Positions 20,994-32,770 of a DNA stretch of 64,000 bases are shown piece by piece. The position numbers and the translations under genes are program-made. This stretch comes from Peromyscus leucopus. Its lineage: Eukaryota > Chordata > Mammalia > Rodentia > Cricetidae. Positions within the stretch are counted from its first letter, which is position 1; each line of letters opens with the position of its first letter. The notes under the pieces are model-generated. The model was not told the DNA's origin. It ran no database searches and was given only the letters and a program-made list of their open reading frames with translations. The stretch lies in the NCBI RefSeq assembly GCF_004664715.2, contig NC_051084.1, positions 61,951,334-62,015,333 of the forward strand, in the 5' to 3' direction.

Positions 20994-21025
<32 letters not shown>
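20847..21025 (+). mobile_element. B1 SINE, sense, young, with target duplication
   Basis: This is a full-length B1: GCCGGGCTGTGGTGGCGCAC, then GGCTACCAAGTGAGTTCCAG, and a long A tail. A 10-bp direct repeat AAGAATAAGT flanks it (20837-20846 and 21026-21035). The ACCAAGTGAGTTCCAGG variant is one I associate with cricetid B1s. Confidence 0.9.
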
Positions 21026-21029
<4 letters not shown>

Positions 21030-21039
21030 ATAAGTTTAT

Positions 21040-22120
21040 TCTTCAGGAATTTTATAAACATGTACAATGTAATTTGGTTATATCCACCCCAACCCTCTCC
21101 AGCTCCCCCTGGAACTCTAATACAAGTCCATCCTGAGTTCACATACTCTTTTTCTCTCCTTTTAAAAATACATGATATCAAATGAAAGTTTATCTCAGTA
21201 ACTATAATTGTTGAACAAACAATCTTACTATCTGCCAAATATAGTCCTAAAATGCCATACTCAATGGATCTAAAGATAGCTGCAAGACAAAAACCCACAA
21301 TTATAAAAGGGTCACCTCTCAAAAACTGAAAAAAAATGCATTTGTTCTTTGGAATATGGAAGCAGGCAAACAAGTGGGATGTCCCATTACATTTGATGGA
21401 CTAAAAAGGAACATGAGATTTTCGTCTCGGAACAGCCAAACACTTCCTACGCAGAAGTCTCAGTCATCCAGCTTAGAGTAGAGCCAAATTATACTTCTTT
21501 TCTTTTCGAAATAGATAAACCACTAAGCCCAATTGGTGCTAACCATCCATGTATAGGTGTGGGGTCATCCAAGGAAACCCAGGCAATGCTCCAACAGCCA
21601 CACCTTCCTCAGTGAGCAATGTCCAATAGCTGCTCAGCTGGGGGTGGGTCTTTAGGGGCCCTTTCCCTATCCCTGCTGGATTTTGACTGGCTTTATCTTG
21701 TGCAGACAGCCACATTTCCCACGAGTTCTTATGTGTCATGGCCATGTCAAGTCCACCAGAAAGCATTTCACAGCTCTCTTCTTCATCCTCTACTTCTTAC
21801 AGTCATTCTATCCCCTCTTCTGGGATGTTCCCTGAACCATGGGTGGAGGGAGGTTGGTATAAATGACTCACTTATAGATGAGTACTGAGACACATTTATT
21901 CTCAGCACTTTGGCAAGTTATGAGTCTCTGAACTAACCACTCACTACCCTCTATGAGCAATGTTGAGAGCAATACAAATCACTGCAAATAAAAAAGGGTT
22001 AGAAGGCAGTTTGACAACTTAACCATTTTCAAAACAACAGTATGTTCCCTACTAAGACCCATGACCTCCCCAGACATGGGCTTTTGACCAGGTCTATTTT
22101 TTGTTGTTTTGGAACTGATG
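21040..22120 (-). mobile_element. L1 3'-UTR fragment (Lx-like), minus strand
   Basis: ATGTACAATGTAATTTGGTT, GCTGCTCAGCTGGGGGTGGG, CAGACAGCCACATTTCCCAC and TTCTCAGCACTTTGGCAAGT follow the order of the antisense of an old rodent L1 3' end as I remember it. The right border is uncertain. Confidence 0.55.
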
Positions 22121-22366
22121 CTACATTACTTTTCTGTGAATCTTGCAGAGTGACTGGCGTTCTAGGAACAAATGGCGTTTATTTACCCCCACAGCTCCAT
22201 TCGCCTTCTGTATGGAGGTTTAACTAGTGAGACAATGGTGTGTGATTTACAATGTATTTGAAACATGGGTTCAAATCAGTGAAGTGAAAAACTTAGAGTT
22301 GAATGTGGATTCCAACATTTCGACAATAACATGACTAACATCACTGCTACCCAAATGAGAGCAAGC

Positions 22367-22505
22367 ATTATATTTATTGGCCACTTACTGTATACTAGGT
22401 TTTGTTCTAGTCATTCAGCACGATTCATAGTACTCTGTTCTCTACCACCTCTATAAAGACAGGGGCGAGATTGTTAGTATTTTACAAAAGGGAAAACAAA
22501 GTTTG
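22367..22505 (-). mobile_element. MIR-like relic, antisense
   Basis: ATTGGCCACTTACTGTATAC and TTTTACAAAAGGGAAAACAA resemble the antisense of MIR (end-to-core words). Weak. Confidence 0.4.
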
Positions 22506-22599
22506 GTGAGTGTTGTCTCCAGTATCTTATCTATGGTAAGGATCTGTACCAGCTATTCCAATATAACTGACCTGCTTCCACACTTTTGTACGATAAGGC

Positions 22600-24120
22600 T
22601 GCCCCAAGCCTTTGTTGAATATATACAACACAGTGAAACCTCAAGTCACCATAGTGCTGATGCTTTGAGATCCGTACCATCTTCAAGTAAACATCAGGCA
22701 TGCGAAAGTACACAGTGTTAGGAGCCATGGGTAGTACATTTCTGATGCAAAGAAAACAGAACTTCAGTGGTTAGTCTAAAGTCTGTGTTAACTCTGGATG
22801 GTGTGATGTTAAAATACTGTTGATACTCCATAGGTCTAGAACATGGTGGTTATGGAAGTCATGTCTTTGCTAGGCAAATACAGTCATCATTTCTAGCAAA
22901 TTGTCTGAGAAACCATTTTGATGTTGATTTCAAGAAAGAAGCTAGAGTTTGACATGATTTATAGTCTCTCTGTCGGTGACCTTTGTCCTTCCTGCTGCTC
23001 CTTTTGACCCTCCTGTGGGATCTGCCATCTTCCTGGCCGATGTTAAGTCAGCGCCTGCAAATCTGAGGGACCCAGCGTAGGAAGCACAACACCCCATTTC
23101 TGATTTTGACACTGAATAAATTTGTGTTTGGCTTTATGTAAATCCCCCCAATCTCTTTGGGTTACTTACTTCGTACTTCTGCCTAATTCACAGGCTGAAA
23201 CGAGACCTTGCATATAAAATTGTAGGAAAGTATGAAACATCATGCATTATTATTGCTAATAATCTTTGAGTTAGTTGCAACAATGCCTAAAGCCAGGATT
23301 ATTCTTGAATAAATATCACACCTGTTGGGGAAACTACTATCCATACTTCCACCTTCTCTACTGCATATTTTTAGACTCTCTCTAAATCCGTGTAGCTGTT
23401 CTTCATTGGAAATCCAGTCTGCCTTCTCTTTTTTAAAGCGAAAGGACTTTGTAAAGTGAATGTCTGGGATGTAACTGGTACATATATCGAATCTCCTTAG
23501 TCTGGGCTGTTAAGTAAGTTTAATTAATTTACTAAGTTAATGTTCTACTGCTAGCAACAGAGCCTCATTGCCATCAGCTGGGGAGAGGGAATTGAAAGTC
23601 TAAATGAGCTCATTTTTTCACAGTTGGAATTAGGGACCAGTTAGCCAGTTGTGAGGGTTTTCCAATTTCTCCATCTGCCCTGGAGGGATTCAGGCAATTC
23701 TCTCCCCCAACACTAAGTGTGAGTAAGATCAGGAAGAGGTACAGGGATAAGAGAAAAAAAAAAAAAAAAGGCCCAAACAAAATAAAGAAACTCAGCTCAG
23801 GTTTTGCTTCCATTTTTAGCACTGAAAGTGCTGTCTGGGAGCTGCTTGTTAGGTGGGGTTTGGAGAGCATCTGCTCATGTGCCTAATTTGGAAAAGAAGA
23901 AAGGCCTCAGTGAAGGATATTTAACTGTGTGCGTTTTCATTGCTGGGTGAGCAGATAAAGGAAAAACAAATAAACAATAAAAGAATGGAAACAAAATTAC
24001 AGAAATTTGCAAAATTTGACAAATGGTGGCCTCTAGTTGCCACAAGCTAATGGCTTGCAATGATTAATAAGAGTAAAAATAATTGCATTTCATTAAGATT
24101 GATGACACCCCATTTAACCT
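22600..24120 (+). other. Low-repeat 3' end of intron 34
   Basis: No gene or clear repeat is seen beyond a short A run near 23756-23769. It leads directly into the exon 35 acceptor. Confidence 0.4.
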
Positions 24121-24135
24121 CCCCTCTTGTTTCAG

Positions 24136-24286
24136 CCCTAAAGTGGAAAGAGATGAAGTTCTCATCTATAATAGCTCCTGTAACATTACCATGGAAACTG
24201 AGGCAGAGATGGAGTGCGAGACGCCTAATCAGCCAATTATCGCCAAGATTACTGAAATACAGAAAAGCCGGGGCCAGAACACTCAG
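24136..24286 (+). CDS. Pkhd1: Pkhd1 internal exon (human exon 35 equivalent)
   Basis: This 151-bp exon has acceptor CCTCTTGTTTCAG (24123-24135) and donor GTATAA from 24287. It starts with the third base of the serine codon begun in exon 34 and ends exactly on a codon boundary. The frame reads (S)[19 protein letters not shown], then [15 protein letters not shown] and [13 protein letters not shown]. Two sequons are present (NSS, NIT). Length, phase and sequence agree with my recollection of human c.5601-5751. The last residues fall just before the first G8 domain of the protein, whose coding exon is not in this window. The donor has T rather than G at +5 (GTATAA), a weaker match than GTAAGT. 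Confidence 0.94.
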
Positions 24287-24989
24287 GTATAATCAAATCT
24301 CTTTTACAGACTGATTCAAATGGCTTAAATTAAATTTGTAATATTGTGTACATTAAAAAAAAAAAACAATTTAGTCCAAATGGCAGCGATATATAATATT
24401 AAATGCTCTCAAACTTTGAGGGGCTGATCCAGTGCTTAGCATCTGAATTCATAGTTAACTATGGTTAATCATATATTTTCTCCAAAACAAATGAATCCTG
24501 CCTGGCCTCTGTGAGGGTGAATTCTGAATAGATAACCTCTGCAGCATTCTGTCCTGTTTTCTGCATGCATGTTAGAAAGGGGGTCCCTGTGTTTTATTTC
24601 TTAATAAACCAAATAGCCAACAATTTAACCAGCCACTTCTGGAAGACTTCCAAATCACTCAGCCATCTTCAGCTTGCAGGACAACAGTGTTGCCTGTCTC
24701 TCTGGTTCAGTTCTGTTCTATGGGGAAGGAGTGTGAACATCAGCCTCGGTGGAGATTCCTGGGAAGTTAGGAACAAGAAGGGCCAGAGGCCGTTTGGTTT
24801 GGCCTCTCCATTTCAGTGTATCCCATACAAACCATCTGAACCACTCCCTCCAAGTGGCTCTTCTGATGCTGTGTTATTTAAGTCCCCAGTGAGAGATTCC
24901 ACAGCCTCCCAAGGGAATTTTCGAGAACTGAAATCAGAGGCTAAGAGTTCTTTGGAAATGTATCAGATAATCTCTTACAACTCCCCAGG

Positions 24990-25150
24990 CTTCTCACTGT
25001 ACACAGACCCAAAATAATATTTATTGAGCACCTACTCCCTTAGGTGCCTTTCTTTTTATGAAAGCAATCCTGAGGTCATCTTGTCTTTGTCTCTTTTATT
25101 TGGTACAAACATTTATTAAGTGCCTATTACATGTCACACAGTATTCTAGC
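24990..25150 (-). mobile_element. MIR-like relics, antisense
   Basis: Two consecutive ends, TATTTATTGAGCACCTACTC and CATTTATTAAGTGCCTATTA, each match the MIR terminal word (TTTATTGAGCACCTACTATG). Confidence 0.5.
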
Positions 25151-25542
25151 TCCTTTTGTGTATGCTGTTTGATCCACCCCATCCCAATCCAAATCTCTAC
25201 CTCTTTGGCTTGTGGTAAATATTTCTGTGTGAGTTTTGTATTTCTGCCGAAAATGTGTTGTTTTGCACAGTCTGTTTTCTGCCCTTCCTAAACTGAGCCC
25301 TGTCTGTCCCCAGTCCCAGGGGCCTCTGTGTTCTTTTTCTCCCATGTCCAGTCTTCCCACTCCCCCAAACCCTCCTAGCAGGTGGTTCCCCAGTGTCCTC
25401 ACTTCCTGCCTTTCAATCCACAGCTCACACTGGCTTCTCATTTCCACATCCTCTGTCCTATAATTTCAGGTTCCACTTCACTCTTCTGCCAGGTGGGACT
25501 GTAGGGGACACCCAGCATCGTTAAGCCTCCCTCAATCTTACT

Positions 25543-26075
25543 TTTTAAGATATTTTTTCCTGACAGTTTCATATGTGTATATGTGCATTTAAGTTGTTTT
25601 CATGCCCTTTGACCTCTCTCCTATCCCTTCCCTTGCTGATAAAACGTTCCTCTTTCCAACATGTCCCCCTCTTCTTTCATGCCCCCTCTTTTTGCATGTG
25701 ACCATTGAGATTGATTTACATTTTGTGCATGGCCCTGGGTAGGATGTTATTTACTGGAGCATGAACAACTAGTCAGTGGCTACACCACTGAAGAAAACGA
25801 CACCTTCAATGACTGTCCCGAACCATTAACTATCAGTTGTCCTTGATGGAGGGAAAGAGTCTCATGAGACGTTCCTTATCCATCGTGAAATATTGAGGGG
25901 CTCAAGCTTGCGCAAGTAACCATACCTTCAAGGACTTAATGAGTACAATAGCTGTGCCACGTCCAGAGATATCATTTTTTGACACATCCCTATCCCCTGC
26001 CTCTTACATGCTCCCGCCACTCTACCTTCTGCAAAGGTCTCTGAGCCTCGATAGCGAAGTCTTGTTTTGTGACAA
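25543..26075 (-). mobile_element. L1 3'-UTR fragment (Lx-like), minus strand
   Basis: GACAGTTTCATATGTGTATA, CCCCCTCTTTTTGCATGTGA, GAACCATTAACTATCAGTTG and TGCCTCTTACATGCTCCCGC occur in the order of the antisense of an old rodent L1 3' end. Diverged. Confidence 0.5.
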
Positions 26076-26199
26076 ACCCTACCTCTATGCTTATTCTCAG
26101 CACCAGCTTCATGTCTCCATTTCCACTGCCCTGGCCTCACTTTCAGTCTGAATGGGCAACCGTCTAGCATTCTTGGAACATCAGCATAAGCAAATTCTG

Positions 26200-26410
26200 G
26201 GCAAAAGATCCAAGAGGAAGGTTATCACATTGGTTAAGTGTCTGAGCTTTAGAGCTCTACTACGAGATTTGAATACACTACTCATCTCAAGGGAATTATT
26301 TACCCTACCTGTGCCTCAGTTTTCTTATCTGTACAGTGGGGATAATAATAGTAGCCATCTGATCAGGCTACAGTGAACCTAACTACATGTAAGACACTGG
26401 AAACTGCATC
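26200..26410 (+). mobile_element. MIR SINE, sense
   Basis: CTGTGCCTCAGTTTTCTTAT followed by CTGTACAGTGGGGATAATAA is the MIR core in sense orientation, one of the better-preserved ancient SINEs in the window. Confidence 0.75.
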
Positions 26411-26419
26411 ACACACACA

Positions 26420-27855
26420 GAGCAGAGGTCCAGTGTTAGCAGTGACAGGGCAAGAAAATGGTATTGGATTACTTATCACAGTGTTTAATGCTTTAACCAG
26501 ATAATTTTACTTTTTAGATTTCATTAAGGTTTTTTTTTTAACATTTCAGAGTCTAATTTTGAGATTTGAGGCATCTTTAGATGCTTCATTTATTTTAAGC
26601 AATGAATATGTATTGAGTTCTAAACATCTTCAAATTCCTCTGCTGTGCTTTTAAAAAGATAGGAAAACATTATGAAAGGATGTCCTCACCATTAAGGGAT
26701 AGCTGGGAAGTGAGGTAAGGGAGAAGGTAAGACTCACAAGAGGGTACCTAGAGTTGATTCATCCTAGTTCAGTGGTGCTTTGGGTATCACCCAAACTAGT
26801 GTTTCAGAGAAGAATCAGCTATGATTCATAAGGATGAAAGACGTGGTAAAGATCACATAGTCTGGTATTTGACATCACAGTTGTGGAGCCATAAGTCACT
26901 GTGGAGAAAGTAAGCCCTTTGCTCTTTAGGAACTGGGCTAGGGGAGAATGAGGGCATGTCTCAAAAACCTACCAGGCTAACGCTATGTGTGGGAAACTCC
27001 ATTCCTATATGTCACAGCTGTGGCTGCCACATGTGGTAGTGGTGATGATCGAGTCATAGTTTTAAATAGTCTACTTTGAGCAGAGCCCTTGCAAGTAGCT
27101 AGGAAGACATGTGGAAGAAAGTTATGGCAGAATCCTCAGAATCTGAGGTCCATGTTAGCCTCAGCAGCAACTGATCAAAAAGAGTCAGGGATACAATTTT
27201 TATCTATTGACTGTATTTATGTATAGGGAGTCTGGTGATATCTACGCAGCTTGAGTGGGCATACAGTTGTCCAGGACCCAGGAAAATGTAGTTCTAGGTA
27301 ATGGAAAAGTTGTTAACCCTAGATTCTATTCTCTGGTGGAGTGGCTTGGTTTGCTTTGGGAAGTGGGTATCATGAAGTCCACAATTAACTTAGTAGACAT
27401 AGAGTTGATTTATAACCCAGGCCATTATGATCTGAGAGGAGAAGGTCCCCAGTAATTTTCCTACCCATGTAAGAATATGTGGTTTCTCTACTTTGACCTT
27501 GGGGTCTTTGTCTGAGCTTAGATTTGGAGACCCACAGTACAGGCAGACACTTAACTGGGACAATTAGAATAGATAGTTAGCAGCAGAAGGTCCCCAAAGT
27601 CAGATGAACTTGTTAATGTTGGCTCTCTCTCTCTTGCTGTGTGCATATAGGTATGAGGATATTTATATGTTTATGAATATATTCCTTTATCAAGATATTT
27701 AGGAGCATTCTATGCATGATTTATAATGTGAATTTTATGAAGACCTATGGTATTAGCATAACTTGTCTTTGGAACATTTTAATTCCATAGTTTTCCGAAG
27801 GGCTGACACCTCCCTTCATACCTTCATCCTGGAAAGAGTAGTCTGTGCCACTGTC

Positions 27856-27902
<47 letters not shown>

Positions 27903-28560
27903 CAAGTGTTGAGCTTTGTGGTTGTCAAGATGAAGTCTTAACAGGGGAACACGAACCAAAGAGGGATTGTTTGTCGGGGGACAGCAGATGGATTTGGTCC
28001 ATTGTATATGCAGGGCTGGTGTTCAACTCGAGCAAGCCTGAGGCAACTGTAGAACTCCATGACAAGCGCAGAGAAAGGAAGGATGCGGAAAGCAGCTTCT
28101 CTTCATTTCTGCCTCCAGGAAATTCTGCCAAGTTCATCCCACTCATTCAGTTGTTTATCCCGGCAGTTTTAGGGTGGTTCCTTGAAAAGGCTTCTCTAAG
28201 AGGAAGTTGTTTCTAATATTTCTATTTTTCTACTTCTAAGTAGAAAAATAATCAGAAGCAATGCTTTTAAACTTCTCTGGGAAATGCCCTTTGAATCCAG
28301 AAACTTGTATCTACTAAAATATTATTTGGTATGAGGATAAAGTAAATATATATAATTTGGTATGAGACTATAATGAAAGTATGCAAAATTCAGAAAATTT
28401 ACCCTCTTCATGCTTTCTCTGAAAGGTGATTTGAGAAACTGAAAAATGAATCCAAGAAAATATGACATGACATGACTTACAAATAACAATAATGAACAGA
28501 AAAATGAGAAACACAGAAGGAGCAACGTAAAAGTTGTTGACAGTATGTCTCTGGACTTAA
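26420..28560 (+). other. Intronic stretch with no gene seen
   Basis: Apart from a (GT)n run at 27859-27900, I recognise no repeat or coding exon. Confidence 0.4.
27859..27900 (+). repeat. (GT)n microsatellite
   Basis: About 42 bases of uninterrupted GT. Confidence 0.95.
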
Positions 28561-28574
28561 TATAGTTGTTTCAT

Positions 28575-29065
28575 TGTACATATGCGTGTGTTTGTATGTA
28601 TGTACATGTGCATGTAAAAGTCAGAGGTCAAACTCATGTGGTTTCCTTCAGGTGCTGTCTATCCTTTTCAAACATGGCCTCTCTCACTGGCCTGAGCTAA
28701 GAAAGTTCTGTTGGGTGGCCAGAAAGCCCTGCGGATGGGCCTGCCTCCCCCTCACTGGAGCTTGGATATCAAGCCCTTGCTACCATGGCCACCTTTGGTT
28801 TTTGCTTTTTGTTTTTATTTTTTATTTTTTTTATTTTTTGAGGCAGGGTTTCTCTGTGTAGCCCTGGCTGACCTGGAACTCACTCTGTAGACCCATTTGG
28901 ACTTCAACTCAGAGATCCGCTTCTGCCTTCTAAGTGCTAGGATCAAAGGTGTGCACGGCAACCATCCAGTATCCCACTTGTGTTTACATGGATTTTAGTG
29001 ATCAAACCTGGATCCTCCTGCTTGCATGGCAAGAATTTTATTCAAAGAGCTATTTCTCTAGTTCT
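28575..29065 (-). mobile_element. B4-type SINE, antisense, split by a nested B1
   Basis: The left part (GTCAGAGGTCAAACTCATGT to ACCATGGCCACC) and the right part (ATCAAACCTGGATCCTCCTG to GCTATTTCTCTAGTT) are consecutive pieces of one antisense B4-like element. A B1 (about 28800-28975) sits between them. Confidence 0.55.
28800..28975 (-). mobile_element. B1 SINE, antisense, nested in B4
   Basis: A poly-T-rich left end, then GGCAGGGTTTCTCTGTGTAG, CCCTGGCTGACCTGGAACTC and TAAGTGCTAGGATCAAAGGT: standard antisense B1. Confidence 0.85.
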
Positions 29066-29355
29066 TTACCATGGTTTTGAAGAATGGTTCTTACTGAAAG
29101 AAACAGTGACATCCTTCAAGTAGCTATAATGAGAAAGAAAGAAAGAAAAAAAAAAGAAGCGTATGTCCCTTCTTTGAAGAAATGAGACAAAGCTCAGTAT
29201 ATGACAATGGAAAGTTGGTTGGAGATTGGCATATGATGTAACAAAGTGGAGGGAATATTCACAAAGGAGAATTCTGATTTAAAAAAAAGAAGACAGATCA
29301 CCCTTTAGAATCTCAAAACTTTGAATTTGGAGACAGTTAGATACCAGGAATTGAG

Positions 29356-29718
29356 CACAAGTGTCTTAGGGTTTCTATTGCTGTGAAGAGACACCATGAC
29401 CTTGGCAACTCTTATAAAGGAAAACATTTAATTGGGTGGCTTCCGGTTTCAGTGTTCAGTCCATTATCATCATGGCGGGACATGGAGGCATGCAGGCAGA
29501 CAGGGTGCTGGGGAAGGAGCTGAGAGTGGAGAAGGAGCTATGTCTGGATCCTGCAGGCAACAGGAAGTGAACTGAGACACTGGGTGTGGCTTGAGCATAT
29601 ATGAGACCTCAAAGCCCACCGCCAAGGTTACATACTTCATCCAACAAGGCCACACCTACTCCTAATAGTGCCACCCACCATGAGCTTATGGGGGCCAATT
29701 ACATTCCAACTAGCACAA
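29356..29718. mobile_element. Rodent short interspersed element (URR1-like?), copy 1
   Basis: It starts TTAGGGTTTCTATTGCTGTG, continues AAGGAAAACATTTAATTGGG and CATTATCATCATGGCGGGAC, and ends GCCCACC...ATGGGGGCCA. It is a very common rodent repeat. I recall it as a non-autonomous hAT-type or MaLR element, unresolved. Confidence 0.55.
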
Positions 29719-29730
29719 CAAGATAAGACA

Positions 29731-30012
29731 TTATTAGTGACTTTACTCAGTGCTGTGACCAAGGACACGAAGCAAGGTAAAGAAGAAAGTGTTTACAGTC
29801 TGAGGGGTTATACAGTCCATCATAGTGAGAAGTGGTGGGGATAGGATTGTGAAGTAGCAGCACATTGGGTAAGAGAGCAGAGCGCACAGAAGCACAGCCA
29901 GGCTACAAAACCTCACGGTAGAGGCTTTACAAGTTTCCGAAACCATCTGTGGATCAAGCGTGAGAACAAACGTGAGCCTCTGGAGACATTTCACATTCTA
30001 ACCACAACAGAC
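29731..30012. mobile_element. Rodent short interspersed element, copy 2 (diverged)
   Basis: It has the same landmarks in the same orientation as 29356-29718 (CTGTGACCAAGGAC, ACAGTCCATCATAGTGAG, CATTCTAACCACAACA), strongly diverged. The two copies are tandem and about 12 bp apart. Confidence 0.45.
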
Positions 30013-30402
30013 GGGATATAGGGGTTGCCTGATATCTACTAAGGGAAGTGGTATCCCTGAGAAACACTATCCCTATTTTCTCTTAACTGTTGTAACAGCT
30101 ATTGAAACCTCACCCTCCAAGAAGCAGGCCCATGATTTCAGCAGAAAATATACTAGTAAGGGATTGTGTTCTCAAACATAACTGAAAGGGGGGTAGATAG
30201 GTTGTTTTTCTTTAAGGAGAAGTCAGTTCTATAATCCCCCACTAAATCCAGTCCTCCAGCCAACCCTGGCATCTTGGCACATCAAATTGTACTCTCAGAA
30301 GTAGGGATGCTTCTACGGAGAGATTAAAACAGAGTGAAGACCCACAGATACCACATTTGGAAGCCTCATGACATCCACTTAACACTCAGGTTTTTCTTTT
30401 TC

Positions 30403-30563
30403 TGGATTTTTTATTATTTTATGTGTATGAGTGTTTTGCCTGCATGTACATCTGTGCACCACATGCATGCCTAGTGCCCAAGGAGGTGGTGAACCTCCAT
30501 GTGGTTGCTGGTACTCAAACCTGCCTGGGTCTTTTGCAACAAGTGCTCTTAACCACTGAGCCA
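30403..30563 (-). mobile_element. B3-type SINE, antisense
   Basis: TTTATGTGTATGAGTGTTTT, GCCTGCATGTACATCTGTGC and GTGCTCTTAACCACTGAGCC are in antisense B3 order. The middle (GAAGAGGGC region) is deleted. Confidence 0.75.
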
Positions 30564-31159
30564 ATTAAAAGTTCATCATTAAGTAACGATTTAGCAGACT
30601 TATGGTTTGGGCCAAAAGAGTACTAAGTTTCAGATTTCCTCCCGTGCTATGTGCAAGTATAAAGCTAGTCAAAATACATCTCAGGAATAGGCGAAGAGAT
30701 GACAGATGCATGTTCCCAATGAGGAAGGCAACAGACAAGGACCATGACTTTTTTGTTGGGAAGCACTGCTCAAAATATAGTGCAAGGTATGAGTATCCTC
30801 CAGGATACAGTGTCACTGGCTGGAACATCAAGAGATCGGAGTCCAAGGCTGATAATGGTGGTGGAGATTATAGGGGAGGGTGTCAGAGAGGAAGGGCCTT
30901 GCCCAAAACGGAGCACCAGAAATCTGTGTGGGACTTTATAGCTTTAGCACTCAGGTAGTGAGATCTTTCAAACAACAGTTGCTGAGATGTTTGTAGTGAG
31001 TTGAGGCGCCAATGTGCTGGATCAGTAAAATGCTGGGTGATTTCAAATGGTGACCAGGAAGACTGAAGAGATGTCAGTCAGCTTTCTTTTACAGACTACA
31101 AAATACCTCAGTGTTTGGCTGGTTAAATCACTACCCCTACCCCCCATTTTTTTTGTGTG

Positions 31160-31495
31160 TGTAGTTGTGTGGGTGCTTGTTTGTGTGTATATGGCTGTGT
31201 GGGTTGGATGCATGTAGAGATGAGTATATGTGTATGTGGAGACCTGAAGTTAACATTAGGTGTCTACCTCAGTCACTCTCTATTTGCTGAGCATCTGTTT
31301 CTAACTGACCCTGAAGCTCACCAATTCCAGCTAGTTCAGCTAGCCAGCTTGTCCATAGGATTCCCTCTCCTTGTCTCCTGAGTGCTGGGACTTACAGGTG
31401 GCCACCACACCTGCCCAGCTTTTCCGGGGGTTCTGGGGATTGAGTTCTGATCCTCACATAAAGGCATTGCCTGCTGAGCTGCCCCCGAACCTTAA
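31160..31495 (-). mobile_element. B4-type SINE, antisense
   Basis: AGCTCACCAATTCCAGCTAG, CTTGTCTCCTGAGTGCTGGG and ATTGCCTGCTGAGCTGCCCC match the ordered antisense of B4. Confidence 0.6.
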
Positions 31496-32424
31496 ACTCT
31501 TCATTTGTAAGTTTATTTGGGCTTCTCAGTACATTTCTACCTTACGATACTTATTTCCTTAAAACCGAAGGATTTTTTTTTTTATCTTCTGATATCCCAT
31601 AGTACTTAATCATACTTGTGGGATTTATCTCTTCTGGATATTTAAGTTGTGTGCATTAATTTTAATATTCTATCTCCCAGCTAGACAATAAAAGGCACTG
31701 ACAGTGAGCTCTATTTGAGATTCCTTTTTGAGGACTGAATAGGTGAAGGCAAATGCTTGGTCTGGACTACTAATCAGAAAGCAAACCACATTGCTTAATT
31801 GAATCCCCACTTATTTAAGGAGAATATCCTAGAAAATTCCCACAATTCAGTGGTGACAGCATTCAGCTTTTCCTTTACACTGTGTATAGTTATCCTGAAA
31901 CAGATTTGAAAAATCTCTAATCAATTTCGTTTGTCCCATAACAGGAATCCAAAAAACAGCTTTCCCCTTTATTTCATTTTGTTTTGTGGCTCCTTTTCAC
32001 TTTATTTCCCCTTTACTCTTTCTCTTCTGTCTTTCCCCCCTCCTTCCTTTTTCTCCCTTCTCCCACTCTCCTACACCGTCCCTCGCCTCATTTTCCCATC
32101 TCCTCTCCCCTCCTCCCCTCCTCTTCCTTCTCTCCTCCTTTTGGATCTACCTCTTTTCCTCGCTGTCTTGTGTTTGCAGACAGAAAGTGTGGGATGCAGG
32201 GTTGAACTAGTTCTTAGAGCAGGTACACAGGAGATGCAGGCACTTGGAGGCTCCCTAGCTGACCTGTATGAAACCTGACTCCCTTGTGTCTGCCTTTCCT
32301 CTGTGCAGTGCGGGTCCTAATACATGGCAGCTATCTACTGCCAGGAGACAGACATTTCACCTCAGAAAGGGTTGATCTCCTTAGGATAATTAGGCAGGCA
32401 GCAGAGTCAAGTAAGCTGAAAAGT

Positions 32425-32560
32425 GAACAGGGTTCCTGGGGCCTGACTTCTAATTCTAGCACTGTCTGTGACTGTGACTGAGGCAGCTCACTTAACCTTT
32501 CAATCAATTAGCGGAACTTGACACCCGGGTTTGGAGGAAGACAATACATATAAAAGTGGA
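32425..32560 (+). mobile_element. MIR-like SINE, sense
   Basis: GGGGCCTGACTTCTAATTCT and CAGCTCACTTAACCTTTCAA fit the 5' half of MIR. Confidence 0.5.
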
Positions 32561-32639
32561 ACAGTCAGGGAATCCTAAATGTCCAACGTGGCATTGTGAT
32601 ATGGCGCCTATGACCTTGGGCCCTGGGAGAAAGCTAGAT

Positions 32640-32770
32640 TTGTTTATTATATAGCTTTGGGCACATTTCCTTAGCCTGTTCACTCTTGTTTCCCAAGGTT
32701 GTCAGGATTAAGTAACAGCTACAGAGCCTCTAACAGTGTCTTATTCATAGGTAGCCTCCAAATGTGCTGT
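32640..32770 (+). mobile_element. MIR-like SINE, sense (second)
   Basis: AGGTTGTCAGGATTAAGTAA and CAGAGCCTCTAACAGTGTCT fit the MIR 3' half. It may belong with the fragment at 32425. Confidence 0.5.

Larger units (their letters stand above)
16894..24135 (+). other. Pkhd1: Pkhd1 intron 34 (about 7.2 kb)
   Basis: The stretch 16894-20640 is mostly unique sequence in which I recognise no gene. It is followed by an inverted pair of B1 elements (20641-21025), a minus-strand L1 3'-end fragment (about 21040-22120), a MIR-like relic near 22370-22505, and a unique stretch to exon 35. Confidence 0.8.

Noticed and set aside
20685..21185. 166-codon plus-strand open frame with an Arg run
   Set aside because: It spans two B1 elements and the GCC tract; composition is repeat-derived.
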